Positions 19,374-34,700 of a stretch of DNA of 64,000 nucleotides are shown here, in pieces. Source of the DNA: Eurosta solidaginis (Eukaryota; Arthropoda; Insecta; Diptera; Tephritidae); NCBI RefSeq assembly GCF_040869045.1, contig NC_090322.1, forward strand, positions 82,607,675-82,671,674. The letters run 5' to 3'. The notes under the pieces were generated by a model that saw only the letters and a list, made by a program, of their open reading frames with translations, was not told the origin of the DNA and made no database searches. The position numbers were made by a program, and so were the translations under genes. Every line of letters begins with the position of its first letter. The first letter of the stretch is position 1.

Positions 19374-22072
19374 ACCCGTCTAGTAAACAAAACAAAATGG
19401 TTAAAAAAATTCGTACGCGGTATTTATCAGTTTTAGCTCTAGAATTAAAGGATGTAGAACGAGAAACAACGTTTGAAACCCTTTAAAAACTTTTAATAAC
19501 TATATCAAAAATTATTGTTCTGAAGCCAACAACTGCTGAGTGATCCACTCAAATTTGTTGAACGAAACGACTTAAGTATTCTAACCATGCTTAACCTTTA
19601 GGCCGGTAAGTTTATTTAGAAAAATGCAATATGTAGGCGACGCGGAGATGGAGCGGTCGCGTAACCCAAACGAATGGGTTAAAAAAATTCGTATGCGGTA
19701 TTTATCAGTTTTAACTCTAGAACTAAAGGTTAAAGAACGAGAAACAATGTTTGAAACCCTTTAAAAACTTTTAATAACTATATCAAAAATTACTGTTCTG
19801 AAGCCAACAACTGCTGAGTGATCTACTCAAATTTGTTGAACGAAACGACTTAAGTATTCTAACCATGCTTAACCTTTAGGCCGGTAAGTTTATTTAGAAA
19901 AACGCAATATGTAAGCTAACGAGGAAGGAGCCGTCGAGTAAACAAAACAAAATGGTTAAAAAAATTCGTATGCGGTATTTATCAGATTTAACTCTAGAAT
20001 TAAAGGATATAGAACTAGAAACAACGTTTGAAACCATTTAAAAGCTTTAAATAACTATTATATCAAAAATTATTGTTCTGAAGCCAACAACTGCTGAGTG
20101 ATCTATTCAAATTTGTTGAACGAAACGACTTAAGTATTCTAACCATGCTTAACCTTTAGGCCGGTAAGTTTATTTAGAAAAACGCAATATTTAAGCTAAC
20201 GAGGAAGGAGCCGTTGAGTAAACAAAACAAAATGGTTAAAAAGATCGTACACGGTATTTAACAGATTTAACTCTAGAATTAAAGGATATAGAACTAGAAA
20301 CAACGTTCGAAACCCTTTAAAAACTTTTAATAACTATATCAAAAATTATTGTTCTGAAGCTAAAAACTGCTGAGTGATCTACTCAAATTTGTTGAACGAA
20401 ACGACTTAAGTATTCTAACCATGCTTAACCTTTAGGCCGGTAAGTTTATTTAGAAAAACGCAATATTTAAGCTAACGAGGAAGGAGCCGTTGAGTAAACA
20501 AAACAAAATGGTTAAAAAAATCGTACACGGTATTTAACAGATTTAACTCTAGAATTAAAGGATATAGAACTAGAAACAACGTTCGAAACCCTTTAAAAAC
20601 TTTTAATAACTATATCAAAAATTATTGTTCTGAAGCTAAAAACTGCTGAGTGATCTACTCAAATTTGTTGAACGAAACGACTTAAGTATTCTAACCATGC
20701 TTAACCTTTAGGCCGTTAAGTTTATTTAGAAAAACGCAATATTTAAGCTAACGAGGAAGGAGCCGTCGAGTAAACAAAACAAAATGGTTAAAAAAATTCG
20801 TATGCGGTATTTATCAGATTTAACTCTAGAATTAAAGGATATAGAACTAGAAACAACGTTTGAAACCATTTAAAAGCTTTAAATAACTATTATATCAAAA
20901 ATTATTGTTCTGAAGCCAACAACTGCTGAGTGATCTATTCAAATTTGTTGAACGAAACGACTTAAGTATTCTAACCATGCTTAACCTTTAGGCCGGTAAG
21001 TTTATTTAGAAAAACGCAATATGTAAGCTAACGTGGAAGGACCCGTCTAGTAAACAAAACAAAATGGTTAAAAAAATTCGTACGCGGTATTTATCAGTTT
21101 TAGCTCTAGAATTAAAGGATGTAGAACGAGAAACAACGTTTGAAACCCTTTAAAAACTTTTAATAACTATATCAAAAATTATTGTTCTGAAGCCAACAAC
21201 TGCTGAGTGATCCACTCAAATTTGTTGAACGAAACGACTTAAGTATTCTAACCATGCTTAACCTTTAGGCCGGTAAGTTTATTTAGAAAAACGCAATATG
21301 TAAGCTAACGTGGAAGGACCCGTCTAGTAAACAAAACAAAATGGTTAAAAAAATTCGTACGCGGTATTTATCAGTTTTAGCTCTAGAATTAAAGGATGTA
21401 GAACGAGAAACAACGTTTGAAACCCTTTAAAAACTTTTAATAACTATATCAAAAATTATTGTTCTGAAGCCAACAACTGCTGAGTGATCCACTCAAATTT
21501 GTTGAACGAAACGACTTAAGTATTCTAACCATGCTTAACCTTTAGGCCGGTAAGTTTATTTAGAAAAATGCAATATGTAGGCGACGCGGAGATGGAGCGG
21601 TCGCGTAACCCAAACGAATGGGTTAAAAAAATTCGTATGCGGTATTTATCAGTTTTAACTCTAGAACTAAAGGTTAAAGAACGAGAAACAATGTTTGAAA
21701 CCCTTTAAAAACTTTTAATAACTATATCAAAAATTACTGTTCTGAAGCCAACAACTGCTGAGTGATCTACTCAAATTTGTTGAACGAAACGACTTAAGTA
21801 TTCTAACCATGCTTAACCTTTAGGCCGGTAAGTTTATTTAGAAAAACGCAATATGTAAGCTAACGAGGAAGGAGCCGTCGAGTAAACAAAACAAAATGGT
21901 TAAAAAAATTCGTATGCGGTATTTATCAGATTTAACTCTAGAATTAAAGGATGTAGAACGAGAAACAACGTTTGAAACCCTTTAAAAACTTTTAATAACT
22001 ATATCAAAAATTATTGTTCTGAAGCCAACAACTGCTGAGTGATCCACTCAAATTTGTTGAACGAAACGACTT
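19374..22072. repeat. Array sector between the two 6.6 kb blocks, locally reshuffled
   Basis: Monomers at 19,297, 19,574, 19,852, 20,132, 20,408, 20,684, 20,964, 21,241, 21,518 and 21,796. Several are near-copies of each other: 19,297, 20,964 and 21,241 share GTGGAAGGACCCGTCTAG; 20,132 and 20,408 share ATCGTACACGG with ACGTTCGAAACC; 19,852 and 20,684 share the 280-bp form. Type B monomers are at 19,574 and 21,518. The pattern suggests repeated short-range unequal exchange. It makes up the remainder of the 9.33 kb period. Confidence 0.8.
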
Positions 22073-25000
22073 AGGTATTCTAACCATGCTTAACCTTTAG
22101 GCCGGTAAGTTTATTTAGAAAAATGCAATATGTAGGCGACGCGGAGATGGAGCGGTCGCGTAACCCAAACGAATGGGTTAAAAAAATTCGTATGCGGTAT
22201 TTATCAGTTTTAACTTTAGAACTAAAGGTTAAAGAACGAGAAACAATGTTTGAAACCCTTTAAAAACTTTTAATAACTATATCAAAAATTACTGTTCTGA
22301 AGCCAACAACTGCTGAGTGATCTACTCAAATTTGTTGAACGAAACGACTTAAGTATTCTAACCATGCTTAACCTTTAGGCCGTTAAGTTTATTTAGAAAA
22401 ACGCAATATTTAAGCTAACGAGGAAGGAGCCGTTGAGTAAACAAAACAAAATGGTTAAAAAAATCGTACACGGTATTTAACAGATTTAACTCTAGAATTA
22501 AAGGATATAGAACTAGAAACAACGTTCGAAACCCTTTAAAAACTTTTAATAACTATATCAAAAATTATTGTTCTGAAGCTAAAAACTGCTGAGTGATCTA
22601 CTCAAATTTGTTGAACGAAACGACTTAAGTATTCTAACCATGCTTAACCTTTAGGCCGGTAAGTTTATTTAGAAAAACGCAATATGTAAGCTAACGAGGA
22701 AGGAGCCGTCGAGTAAACAAAACAAAATGGTTAAAAAAATTCGTATGCGGTATTTATCAGATTTAACTCTAGAACTAAAGGATATAGAACTAGAAACAAC
22801 GTTTGAAACCATTTAAAAGCTTTAAATAACTATTATATCAAAAATTATTGTTCTGAAGCCAACAACTGCTGAGTGATCTATTCAAATTTGTTGAACGAAA
22901 CGACTTAAGTATTCTAACCATGCTTAACCTTTAGGCCGGTAAGTTTATTTAGAAAAACGCAATATGTAAGCTAACGAGGAAGGAACTGTCGAGTAAACAA
23001 AACAAAATGGTTAAAAAAATTCGTACGCGGTATTTATCAGATTTAACTCTAGAATTAAAGGATATAGAACGAGAAACAACGTTTGAAACCCTTTAGAAAC
23101 TTTTAATTACTATATCAAAAATTATTGTTCTGAAGCTAAAAACTGCTGAGTGATCTACTCAAATTTGTTCAACGAAACGACTTAAGTATTCTAACCATGC
23201 TTAACCTTTAGGCCGGTAAGTTTATTTAGAAAAACGCAATATGTAAGCTAACGAGGAAGGAACCGTCGAGTAAACAAAACAAAATGGTTAAAAAAATTCG
23301 TACGCGGCATTTATCAGTTTTAACTCTAGGATTAAAGGATATAGAACGAGAAACAACGTTTGAAACCCTTTAAAAACTCTTAATAACTATATCAAAAATT
23401 ATTGTTCTGAAGCCAACAACTGCTGAGTGATCTACTCTAATTTGTTAAACGAAAAGACTTAAGTATTCTAACCATGCTTAACCTTTAGGCCGGTAAGTTT
23501 ATTTAGAAAAACGCAATATGTAAGCTAACGAGGAAGGACCCGTCGAGTAAACAAAACAAAATGGTTAAAAAAATTCGTACGCGGTATTTATCTGTTTTAA
23601 CTCTAGAATTAAAGGATATAGAACGAGAAACAACGTTTGAAACTATTTAAAAACTTTTAATAACTATATCAAAAATTATTGTTCTGAAGCCAACAACTGC
23701 TGAGTGATCTACTCTAATTTACTAAACGAAACAACACTTAAGTATTCGAACCATGCTTAACCTTTAGGCCGGTAACTTTATTTAGAAAAACGAAATATGT
23801 AAGCTAACGAGGAAGGACCCGTCTAGTAAACAAAACAAAATGGTTAAAAAATTCGTACGCGGTATTTATCAGTTTTAGCTCTAGAATTAAAGGATGTAGA
23901 ACGAGAAACAACGTTTGAAACCCTTTAAAAACTTTTAACAACTATATCAAAAATTATTGTTCTGAATCCAACATCTGCTGATTGATCTACTCAAATTTGT
24001 TAAACGAAACGACTTAAGTATTCTAACCATGCTTAACCTTTAGGCCGGTAAGTTTATTTAGAAAAACGCAATATGTAGGCGACGCGGAGATGGAGCGGTC
24101 GCGTAACCCAAACGAATGGGTTAAAAAAATTCGTATGCGGTATATATCAGTTTTAACTCTAGAACTAAAAGTTACAGAACGAGAAACAATGTTTGAAACC
24201 CTTTAAAAACTTTTAATAACTATATCAAAAATTACTGTTCTGAAGCCAACAACTGCTGAGTGATCTACTCAAATTTGTTGAACGAAACGACTTAAGTATT
24301 CTAACCATGCTTAACCTTTAGGCCGTTAAGTTTATTTAGAAAAACGCAATATTTAAGCTAACGAGGAAGGAGCCGTTGAGTAAACAAAACAAAATGGTTA
24401 AAAAAAATCGTACACGGTATTTAACAGATTTAACTCTAGAATTAAAGGATATAGAACTAGAAACAACATTTGAAACCCTTTAAAAACTTTTAATAACTAT
24501 ATCAAAAATTAGTTCTGAAGCCAACAACTGCTGAGTGAAACTTTTAATTACTATATCAAAAATTATTGTTCTGAAGCTAAAAACTGCTGAGTGATCTACT
24601 CAAATTTGTTGAACGAAACGACTTAAGTATTCTAACCATGCTTAACCTTTAGGCCGGTAAGTTTATTTAGAAAAACGCAATATGTAAGCTAACGTGGAAG
24701 GAGCCGTCGTAAACAAAACAAAATAGTTAAAATAATTCGTATGCGGTATTTATCAGATTTAACTCTAGAACTAAAGGATATAGAACTAGAAACAACGTTT
24801 GAAACCCTTTAAAAACTTTAAATAACTATTATATCAAAAATTATTGTTCTGAAGCAAACAACTGCTGAGTGATCTATTCAAATTTGTTGAACGAAACGAC
24901 TTAAGTATTCTAACCATGCTTAACATTTAGGCCGGTAAGTTTATTTAGAAAAACGCAATATGTAAGCTAACGAGGAAGAAACGTCGAGTAAACAAAACAA

Positions 25001-28000
25001 AATGGTTAAAAAAATTCGTACGCGGTATTTATCAGATTTAACTCTAGAATTAAAGGATATAGAACGAGAAACAACGTTTGAAACCCCTTAAAAACTTTTA
25101 ATAACTATATCAAAAATTATTGTTCTGAAGCTAAAAATTGCTGAGTGATCTACTCAAATTTGGTGAACGAAACGACTTAAGTATTCTAACCATGCTTAAC
25201 CTTTAGGCCGGTAAGTTTATTTAGAAAAGCGCAATATGTAAGCTAACGAGGAAGGAGCCGTCGAGTAAACAAAACAAAATGGTTAAAAAAAAACGTACGC
25301 GGTATTTATCAGATTTAACTCTAGAATTAAAGGATATAGAACTAGAAACAACGTTTGAAACCCTTTAAAAACTTTTAATAACTATATCAAAAATTATTGT
25401 TCTGAAGCCAACAACTGCTGAGTGATCTACTCAAATTTGTTGAACGACACGACTTAAGTATTCTTACCATGCTTAACCTTTAGGCCGGTTGGAGCGGCCG
25501 AGTAACCCAAACGAATGGGTTAAAAAAATTCGTACGCAGTTGTATCATATTTAGCTCTAATATTAAAGGATATAGAACGAGAAACAACGATTGAAACCCT
25601 TCGAATCAGGAGGAAGGAGCCGTCGAGTAAACAAAAAAAAAAATGGTTAAAAAATTCGTACCCGTCGAGTGAACAAAACAAAATGGTTAGAAAAATTCGT
25701 ATGCGGCATTTTTCAGTCTTAACTCTAGAATTAAAGGATATAGAACGAGAAACAACGTTTAAAACCCTTTAAAAACTTGTAATAACTATATCAAAAATTA
25801 TTGTTCTGAAGCCAACAACTGCTGTTTGATCTACTCAAATTTGTTGAACGAAAATACTTAAGTATTCTAACCATGCTTAACCTTTAGGCCGGTAAGTTTA
25901 TTTAGAAAAACCGCAATATGTAAGCTAACGAGGAAGGAGCCGTCGAGTAAACAAAACAAAATGGTTAAAAAAATTCGTACGCGGCATTTATCAGTTTTAA
26001 CTATAGAATTAAAGGATATAGAACGAGAAACAATATTTGAAACCATTTAAAAACTTTTAATAACTATATAAAAAATTATTGTTCTGAAGCCAACAACTGC
26101 TGAGTGATCTACTCTAATTTATTAAACGAAACGATTTAAGTATTCTAACCATGCTTAACCTTTAGGCCGGTAAGTTTATTTAGAAAAACGCAATATGTAA
26201 GCTAATAGGGAAGGAGCCGTCGAGTAAACAAAACAATATGGTTAAAAAAAATCGTACGGGGTATTTATCAGATTTAACTCTAAAATTAAAGGATATAGAA
26301 CTAGAAACAACGTTTGAAACCCTTTAAAAACTTTTAATAACTATATCAAAAATTATTGTTCTGAAGCCAACAACTGCTGAGTGATCTACTCAAATTTGTT
26401 GAACGAAACGACTTAAGTATTCTAACCATGCTTAACCTTTAGGCCGGTAAATTTTTTTAGAAAAACGCAATATGTAAGCTAACGAGGAATGAACCGTCGA
26501 GTAAACAAAACAAAATGGTTAAAAAAATTCGTATGCGGTATTTATCAGATTTAACTCTAGAATTAAAGGATATAGAACTAGAAACAACGTTTGAAACCCT
26601 TTAAACACTTTTAATAACTATATCAAAAATTATTGTTCTGAAGCCAACAACTGCTGAGTGTTCTACTCTAATTTATTAAACGAAACGATTTAAGTATTCT
26701 AACCATGCTTAACCTTTAGGCCGGTAAGTTTATTTAGAAAAACGCAATATGTTAGCTAATAGGGAAGGAGCCGTCGAGTAAACAAAACAAAATGATTAAA
26801 AAAATCGTACGCGGTATTTATCAGATTTAACTCTAGAATTAAAGGATATAGAACTAGAAACAACGTTTGAAACCCTTTAAAAACTTTTAATAACTATATC
26901 AAAAATTATTGTTCTGAAGCCAACAACTGCTGAGTGATCTACTCAAATTTGTTGAACGAAACGACTTAAGTATTCTAACCATGCTTAACCTTTAGGCCGG
27001 TAAATTTTTTTAGAAAAACGCAATATGTAAGCTAACGAGGAATGAACCGTCGAGTAAACAAAACAAAATGGTTAAAAAAATTCGTACGCAGTAATTATCA
27101 GATTTAAATTTGGAATTAAAGGATATTGAACGAGAAACAACGTTTGAAACCCTTTAGAAACTTTTAATAACTATATCAAAAATTATTGTTCTGAAGCCAA
27201 CAACTGCTGAGTGATCTACTCAAATTTGTTGAACGAAACGACTTAAGTATTCTAACCATGCTTAACCTTTAGGCCGGTAAATTTTTTTAGAAAAACGCAA
27301 TATGTAAGCTAACGAGGAATGAACCGTCGAGTAAACAAAACAAAATGGTTAAAAAAATTCGTACGCGGTATTTATCAGTTTTAACTCTAGAATTAAAGGA
27401 TATAGAACGAGAAACAACGTTTGAAACTATTTAAAAACTTTTACTAACTATATCAGAAATTATTGTTCTGAAGCCAACAACTGCTGAGTGATCTACTCTA
27501 ATTTATTAAACGAAACGACTTAAGTATTCCAACCATGCTTAACCTTTAGGCCGGTAACTTTATTTAGGAAAACGCAATATGTAAGCTAACGAGGAAGGAG
27601 CCGTCGAGCAAACAAAACAAAATGGTTAAAAAAATTCGAATGCGGTATTTATCAGATTTAACTCTAGAATTAAAGGATATTGAACGAGAGATAACGTTTG
27701 AAACCCTTTAAAAACTTTTAATAACTATATCAAAAATTATTGTTCTGAAGCCAACAACTGCTGAGTGATCTACTCAAATTTGTTAAATGAAACGACTTAA
27801 GTATTCTAACCATGCTTAACCTTTAGGCCGGTAAGTTTGTTTAGAAAAACGCAATATGTAAGCTAACGAGGAAGGAGTCGTGGAGTAAACAAAACAAAAT
27901 GGTTAAAAAAAATTCGTATGCGGTATTTATCAGTTTTAACTCTAGAATTAAAGGATGTAGAACGAGAAACAACGTTTGAAACCCTTTAAAAACTTTTAAT

Positions 28001-28708
28001 AACTATATCAAAAGTTATTGTTCTGAAGCCAACAACTGCTGAGTGATCTACTCAAATTTGTTAAACGAAACGACTTAAGTATTCTAACCATGCTTAACCT
28101 TTAGGCCTATAAGTTTATTTAGAAAAACGCAATATGTAGGCGACGCGGGGTTGGAGCGGTCGCGTAACCCAAACGAATGGGTTGAAAAAATTCGTATGCG
28201 GTATTTATCAGTTTTAACTCTAGAATTAAAGGTTATAGAACGAGAAACAATGTTTGAAACTCCTTAAAAACTTTTAATAACTATATCAAAAATTACTGTT
28301 CTGAAGCCAACAACTGCTGAGTGATCTACTCAAATTTGTTGAACGAAACGACTTAAGTATTCTAACCATGCTTAACCTTTAGGCCGGTAAGTTTATCTAG
28401 AAAAACGCAATATGTAAGCTAACGAGGAAGGAGCCGTCGAGTAAACCAAACAAAATGGTTAAAAAAAATCGTACGCGGTATTTATCAGATTTAACTCTAG
28501 ACTTGAAGGATATAGAACTAGAAACAACGTTTGAAACCCTTTAAAAACTTTTAATAACTATATCAAAAATTATTGTTCTGAAGCCAACAACTGCTGAGTG
28601 ATCCACTCAAATTTGTTGAACGAAACGACTTAAGTATTCTAACCATGCTTAACCTTTAGGCCGGTAAGTTTATTTAGAAAAACGCAATATGTAAGCTAAC
28701 GTGGAAGG
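22073..28708. repeat. Higher-order repeat block, left unit, copy B (~6.6 kb)
   Basis: Counterpart of 12,739-19,373, offset 9,334 bp (9,335 bp beyond about 17,950 because copy A lacks one A in TTTTAGAAAACGC). It includes the 331-bp monomer (24,294), the chimeric 404-bp monomer (25,456) and type B monomers at 22,073, 24,016 and 28,077. Single-base differences from copy A are present, for example AACTGTCGAG against AACCGTCGAG near 22,986. Confidence 0.88.
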
Positions 28709-31700
28709 AGCCGTCGAGTAAACAAAACAAAATGGTTAAAAAAATTCGTATGCGGTATTTATCAGATTTAACTCTAGAACTAAAGGATATAGAACTAGAA
28801 ACAACGTTTGAAACCCTTTAAAACTTTAAATAACTATTATATCAAAAATTATTGTTCTGAAGCCAACAACTGCTGAGTGATCTATTCAAATTTGTTGAAC
28901 GAAACGACTTAAGTATTCTAACCATGCTTAACCTTTAGGCCGGTAAGTTTATTTAGAAAAACGCAATATGTCAGCTAACGAGGAAGGAGCCGTCGAGTAA
29001 ACAAAACAAAATGGTTAAAAAAATTCGTACGCGGTATTTATTAGATTTAACTCTAGAACTAAAGGATATAGAATGAGAAACAACGTTTGAAACCCTTTAA
29101 AAACTTTTAATAACTATATCAAAAATTATTGTTCTGAAGCTAAAAACTGCTGAGTGATCTACTCAAATTTGTTGAACGAAACGACTTAAGTATTCTAACC
29201 ATGCTTAACCTTTAGGCCGGTAAGTTTATTTAGAAAAACGCAATATGTAAGCTAACGAGGAAGGAGCCGTCGAGTAAACAAAACAAAATGGTTAAAAAAA
29301 TTCTTACGCGGTATTTATCAGATTTAACTCTAGAATTAAAGGATATAGAACTAGAAACGTTTGAAACCCTTTAAAAACTTTAAATAACTATATCAAAAAT
29401 TATTGTTCTGAAGCCAACAACTGCTGAGTGATCTACTCAAATTTGTTGAACGAAACGACTTAAGTATTCTAACCATGCTTAACCTTTATGCCGGTAAGTT
29501 TATTTAGAAAAACGCATTATGTAAGCTAACGAGGAAGGAGCCGTCGAGTAAACAAAACAAAATGGTTAAAAAAATTCGTACGCGTCATTTATCAGTTTTA
29601 ACTCTAGAATTAAAGGATATAGAACGAGAAACAACGTTTGAAACCCTTTAAAAACTCTTAATAACTATATCAAAAATTATTGTTCTGAAGCCAACAACTG
29701 CTGAGTGATCTACTCTAATTTGTTAAACGAAACGACTTAAGTATTCTAACCATGCTTAACCTTTAGGCCTTTAAGTTTATTTAGAAAAACGCAATATGTA
29801 AGCTAACGAGGAAGGAGCCGTCCAGTAAACAAAACAAAATGGTTAAAAAAATTCGTACGCGGTATTTATCAGATTTAACTCTAGAATTAAAGGATATAGA
29901 ACGAGAAACAACGTTTGAAACCTTTTAAAAACTCTTAATAGCTATATCAAAAATTATTGTTCTGAATCCAACAACTGCTGAGTGATCTACTCAAATTTGT
30001 TAAACGAAACGACTTAAGTAATCTAACCACGCTTAACCTTTAGGTCGGTAAGTTTATTTAGAAAAACGCAATATGTAAGCTAACGAGGAAGGAGCCATCG
30101 AGTAAAAAAAACAAAATTGTTAAAAAAATTCGTACGCGGTATTTATCAGTTTTAGCTCTAGAATTAAAGGATATAGAACGAAAAACAACGTTTGAAACCC
30201 TTTAAAAACTCTTAATAACTATATCAAAAATTATTGTTCTGAAGCCAACAACTGCTGAGTGATCTACTCTAATTGTTAAACGAAACGACTTAAGTATTCT
30301 AACTATGCTTAACCTTTAGGCCGGTAAGTTTATTTAGAAAAACGCAATATGTAAGCTAACGAGGAAGGAGCCGTCGAGTAAACAAAACTAAATGGTTAAA
30401 AATATTCGTACGTGGCATTTATCAGTTTTAACTCTAGAATTAAAGGATATAGAACGAGAAACAACATTTGAAACCCTTTAAAAACTCTTAATAACTATAT
30501 CAAAAATTATTGTTCTGAAGCCAACAACTGCTGAGTGATCTACTCTAATTTGTTAAACGAAAAGACTTAAGTATTCTAACCATGCTTAACCTTTAGGCCG
30601 GTAAGTTTATTTAGAAAGACGCAATATGTAAGCTAACGAGGAAGGAGCCGTCGAGTAAACAAAACAAAATGGTTAAAAAAATTCGTACGCGGTATTTATC
30701 AGTTTTAACTCTAGAATTAAAGGATATAGAACGAGAAACAACGTTTGAAACTATTTAAAAACTTTTAATAACTATATCAAAAATTATTGTTCTGAAGCCA
30801 ACAACTGCTGAGTGATCTACTCTAATTTATTAAACGAAACGACTTAAGTATTCTAACCATGCTTAACATTTAGGCCGGTAACTTTATTTAGAAAAACGCA
30901 ATATGTAAGCTAACGAGGAAGGAGCCGTCGAGTAAACAAAACAAAATGGTTATAAAAATTCTTACGCGGTATTTATCAGTTTTAACTGTAGAATTAAAGG
31001 ATATAGAACGAGAAACAACGTTTGAAACCCTTTAAAAACTTTTAATAACTATATCAAAAATTATTGTTCTGAAGCCAACAACTGCTGAGTGATCTACTCA
31101 AATTTGTTAAATGAACCGACTTAAGTATTCTAACCATGCTTAACCTTTAGGCCGGTAAGTTTATTTAGAAAAACGCAATATGTAGGCGACGCGGAGATGG
31201 AGGGGTCGCGTAAACCAAACGAATGGGTTAAAAAAATTCGTATGCGGTATTTATCAGTTTTAACTCTAGAATTAAAGGTTATAGAACGAGAAACAATGTT
31301 TGAAACCCTTTAAAAACTTTTAATAACTATATCAAAAATTATTGTTCTGAAGCCAACAACTGCTGAGTGATCTACTCAAATTTGTTGAACGAAACGACTT
31401 AAGTATTCTAACCATGCTTAACTTTTAGGCCGGTAAGTTTATTTAGAAAAACGCAATATGTAAGTTAACGAGGAAGGAGCCGTTGAGTAAACAAAACCAA
31501 ATGGTTAAAAAAATCGTACGCGGTATGTATCAGATTTAACTCTAGAATTAAAGGATATAGAACTAGAAACAACGTTTGAAACCCTTTAAAAACTTTTAAT
31601 AACTATATCAAAAATTATTGTTCTGAAGCCAACAACTGCTGAGTGATCTACTCAAATTTGTTGAACGAAACGACTTAAGTATTCTAACCATGCTTAACCT

Positions 31701-34700
31701 TTAGGCCGGTAAGTTTATTTAGAAAAACGCAATATGTAAGCTAACGAGGAAGGAGCCGTCGAGTAAACAAAACAAAATGGTTAAAAAAATTCTTACGCGG
31801 TATTTATCAGTTTTAACTTTAGAATTAAGAATATAGAACGAGAAACAACGTTTGAAACTATTTAAAAACTTTTAATAACTATATCAAAAATTATTGTTCT
31901 GAAGCCAACAACTGCTGAGTGATCTACTCTAATTTATTAAACGAAACGACTTAAGTATTCCAACCATGCTTAACCTATAGGCCGGTAACTTTATTTAGAA
32001 AAAAGCAATATGTAAGCTAACGAGGAAGGAGCCGTCGAGTAAACAAAACAAAATGGTTAAAAAATTCCTACGCGATATTTATCAGATTTAACTCTAGAAT
32101 TAAAGGATATTGAACGAGAAATAACCTTTGAAACCCTTTAAAAACTTTTAATAACTATGTCAAAAATTATTGTTCTGAAGCGAACAACTGCTGAGTGATC
32201 TACTCAAATTTGTTAAATTAAACGACTTAAGTATTCTAACCATGCTTAACCTTTAGGCCGGTTAGTTTATTTAGAAAAACGCAATATGTAAGCTAACGAG
32301 GAAGGAGCCGTGGAGTAAACAAAACAAAATGGTTAAACAAAATTCGTATGCGGTATTTATCAGTTTTAACTCTAGAATTAAAGGATGTAGAACGAGAAAC
32401 AACGTTTGAAACCCTTTAAAAACTTTTAATAACTATATCAAAAATTATTGTTCTGAAGCCAACAACTGCTGAGTGATCTACTCAAATTTGTTAAACGAAA
32501 CGACTTAAGTATTCTAACCATGCTTAACCTTTAGGCCGTTAGGTTTATTTAGAAAAACGCAATATGTAGGCGACGCGGAGATGGAGCGGTCGCGTAACCC
32601 AAACGAATGGGTTAAAAAAATTCGTATGCGGTATTTATCAGTTTTAACTCTAGAATTAAAGGTTATAGAACGAGAAACAATGTTTGATACCCTTTAAAAA
32701 CTTTTAATAACTATATGAAGCCAACAACTGCTGAGTGATATACTCAAATTTGTTGAACGAAACGACTTAAGCATTCTAACCATGCTTAACATTTAGGCCG
32801 GTAAGTTTATTTAGAAAAGCGCAATATGTAAGCTAACGAGGAAGGGGCCGTCGAATAAACAAAACAAAATGGTTAAAAAAAAATCGTACGCGGTATTTAT
32901 CAGATTTAACTCTAGAATTAAAGGATATAGAACTAGAAACAACGTTTGAAACCCTTTAAAAACTTTTAAAAACTATATCAAAAATTATTGTTCTGAAGCC
33001 AACAACTGCTGAGCGATCTACTCAAATTTGTTGAACGAAACGACTTAAGTATTCTAGCCATGCCTAACCTTTAGGCCGGTAAGTTTATTTAGAAAAACGC
33101 AATATGTAAGCTAACGAGGAAGGAGCCGTCGAGTAAACAAAACAAAATGGTTAAAAAAATTCGTAAGCGGTATTTATCAGATTTAACTCTAGAATTAAAG
33201 GATATAGAACTAGAAACAACCTTTGAAACCCTTTAAAAACTTTTAATAACTATATCAAAAATTATTGTTCTGAAGCTAAAAACTGCTTAGTGATCTACTC
33301 AAATTTGTTGAACGAAACGACTTAAGTATTCTAACCATGCTTAACCTTTAGGCCGGTAAGTTTATTTAGAAAAACGCAATATGTAAGCTAACGAGGAAGG
33401 AGCCGTCGAGTAAACAAAACAAAATGGTTAAAAAATTCGTACGCAGTATTTATCAGATTTAACTCTAGAATTAAAAGATATAGAACTAGAAACGTTTGAA
33501 TCCCTTTAAAAACTTTAAATAACTATATCAAAAATTATTGTTCTGAAGCCAACAACTGTTGAGTGATCTACTCAAATTTGTTGAACGAAACGACTTAAGT
33601 ATTCTAACCATGCTTAACCTTTAGGCCGGTTGGAGCGGCCGAGTAACCCAAACGAATGGGTTAAAAAAATTTGTAATGTAAGCTAACAAGGAAGGAGCCA
33701 TCGAGTAAACAAAACAAAATGGTTAAAAAAATTCGTTCGCGGTATTTATCAGATTTAACTCTAGAAGTAAAGGATATAGAACTAGAAACAACGTTTAAAA
33801 CCCTTTAACAACTTTAAATAACTATATAAAAATTATTGTTCTGAAGCCAACAACTGCTGAGTGATCTACTCAAATTTGTTGAACGAAACGACTTAAGTAT
33901 TCTAACCATGCTTAACCTTTAGGACGGTAAGTTTATTTAGAAAAACGCAATATGTAAGCTAACGAGGAAGGAGCCGTCGAGTAAACAAAACAAAATGGTT
34001 AAAAAAATTCGTACGCGGCATTTATCAGTTTTAACTCTAGAATTAAAGGATATAGAACGAGAAACAACGTTTGAAACCCTTTAAAAACTTTTAATAACTA
34101 TATCAAAAGTTATTGTTCTGAAGCCAACAACTGCTGAGTGATCTACTCTAATTTATTAAACGAAACGACTTAAGTATTCTAACCACGCTTAACCTTTAGG
34201 CCGGTTGGAGCGGCCGAGTAACCCAAACGAATGGGTTAAAAAAATTTGTAATGTAAGCTAACAAGGAAGGAGCCATCGAGTAAACAAAACAAAATGGTTA
34301 AAAAAATTCGTTCGCGGTATTTATCAGATTTAACTTTAGAAGTAAAGGATATAGAACTAGAAACAACGTTTAAAACCCTTTAACAACTTTAAATAACTAT
34401 ATAAAAATTATTGTTCTGAAGCCAACAACTGCTGAGTGATCTACTCAAATTTGTTGAACGAAACGACTTAAGTATTCTAACCATGCTTAACCTTTAGGAC
34501 GGTAAGTTTATTTAGAAAAACGCAATATGTAAGCTAACGAGGAAGGAGCCGTCGAGTGAACAAAACAAAGTGGTTAAAAAATTCGTATGCGGTATTTATC
34601 AGTTTTAACTCTAGAATTAAAGGATATAGAACGAGAAACAACATTTGAAACCCTTAAAAACTTGTAATAACTATATCAAAAATTATTGTTCTGAAGCCAA

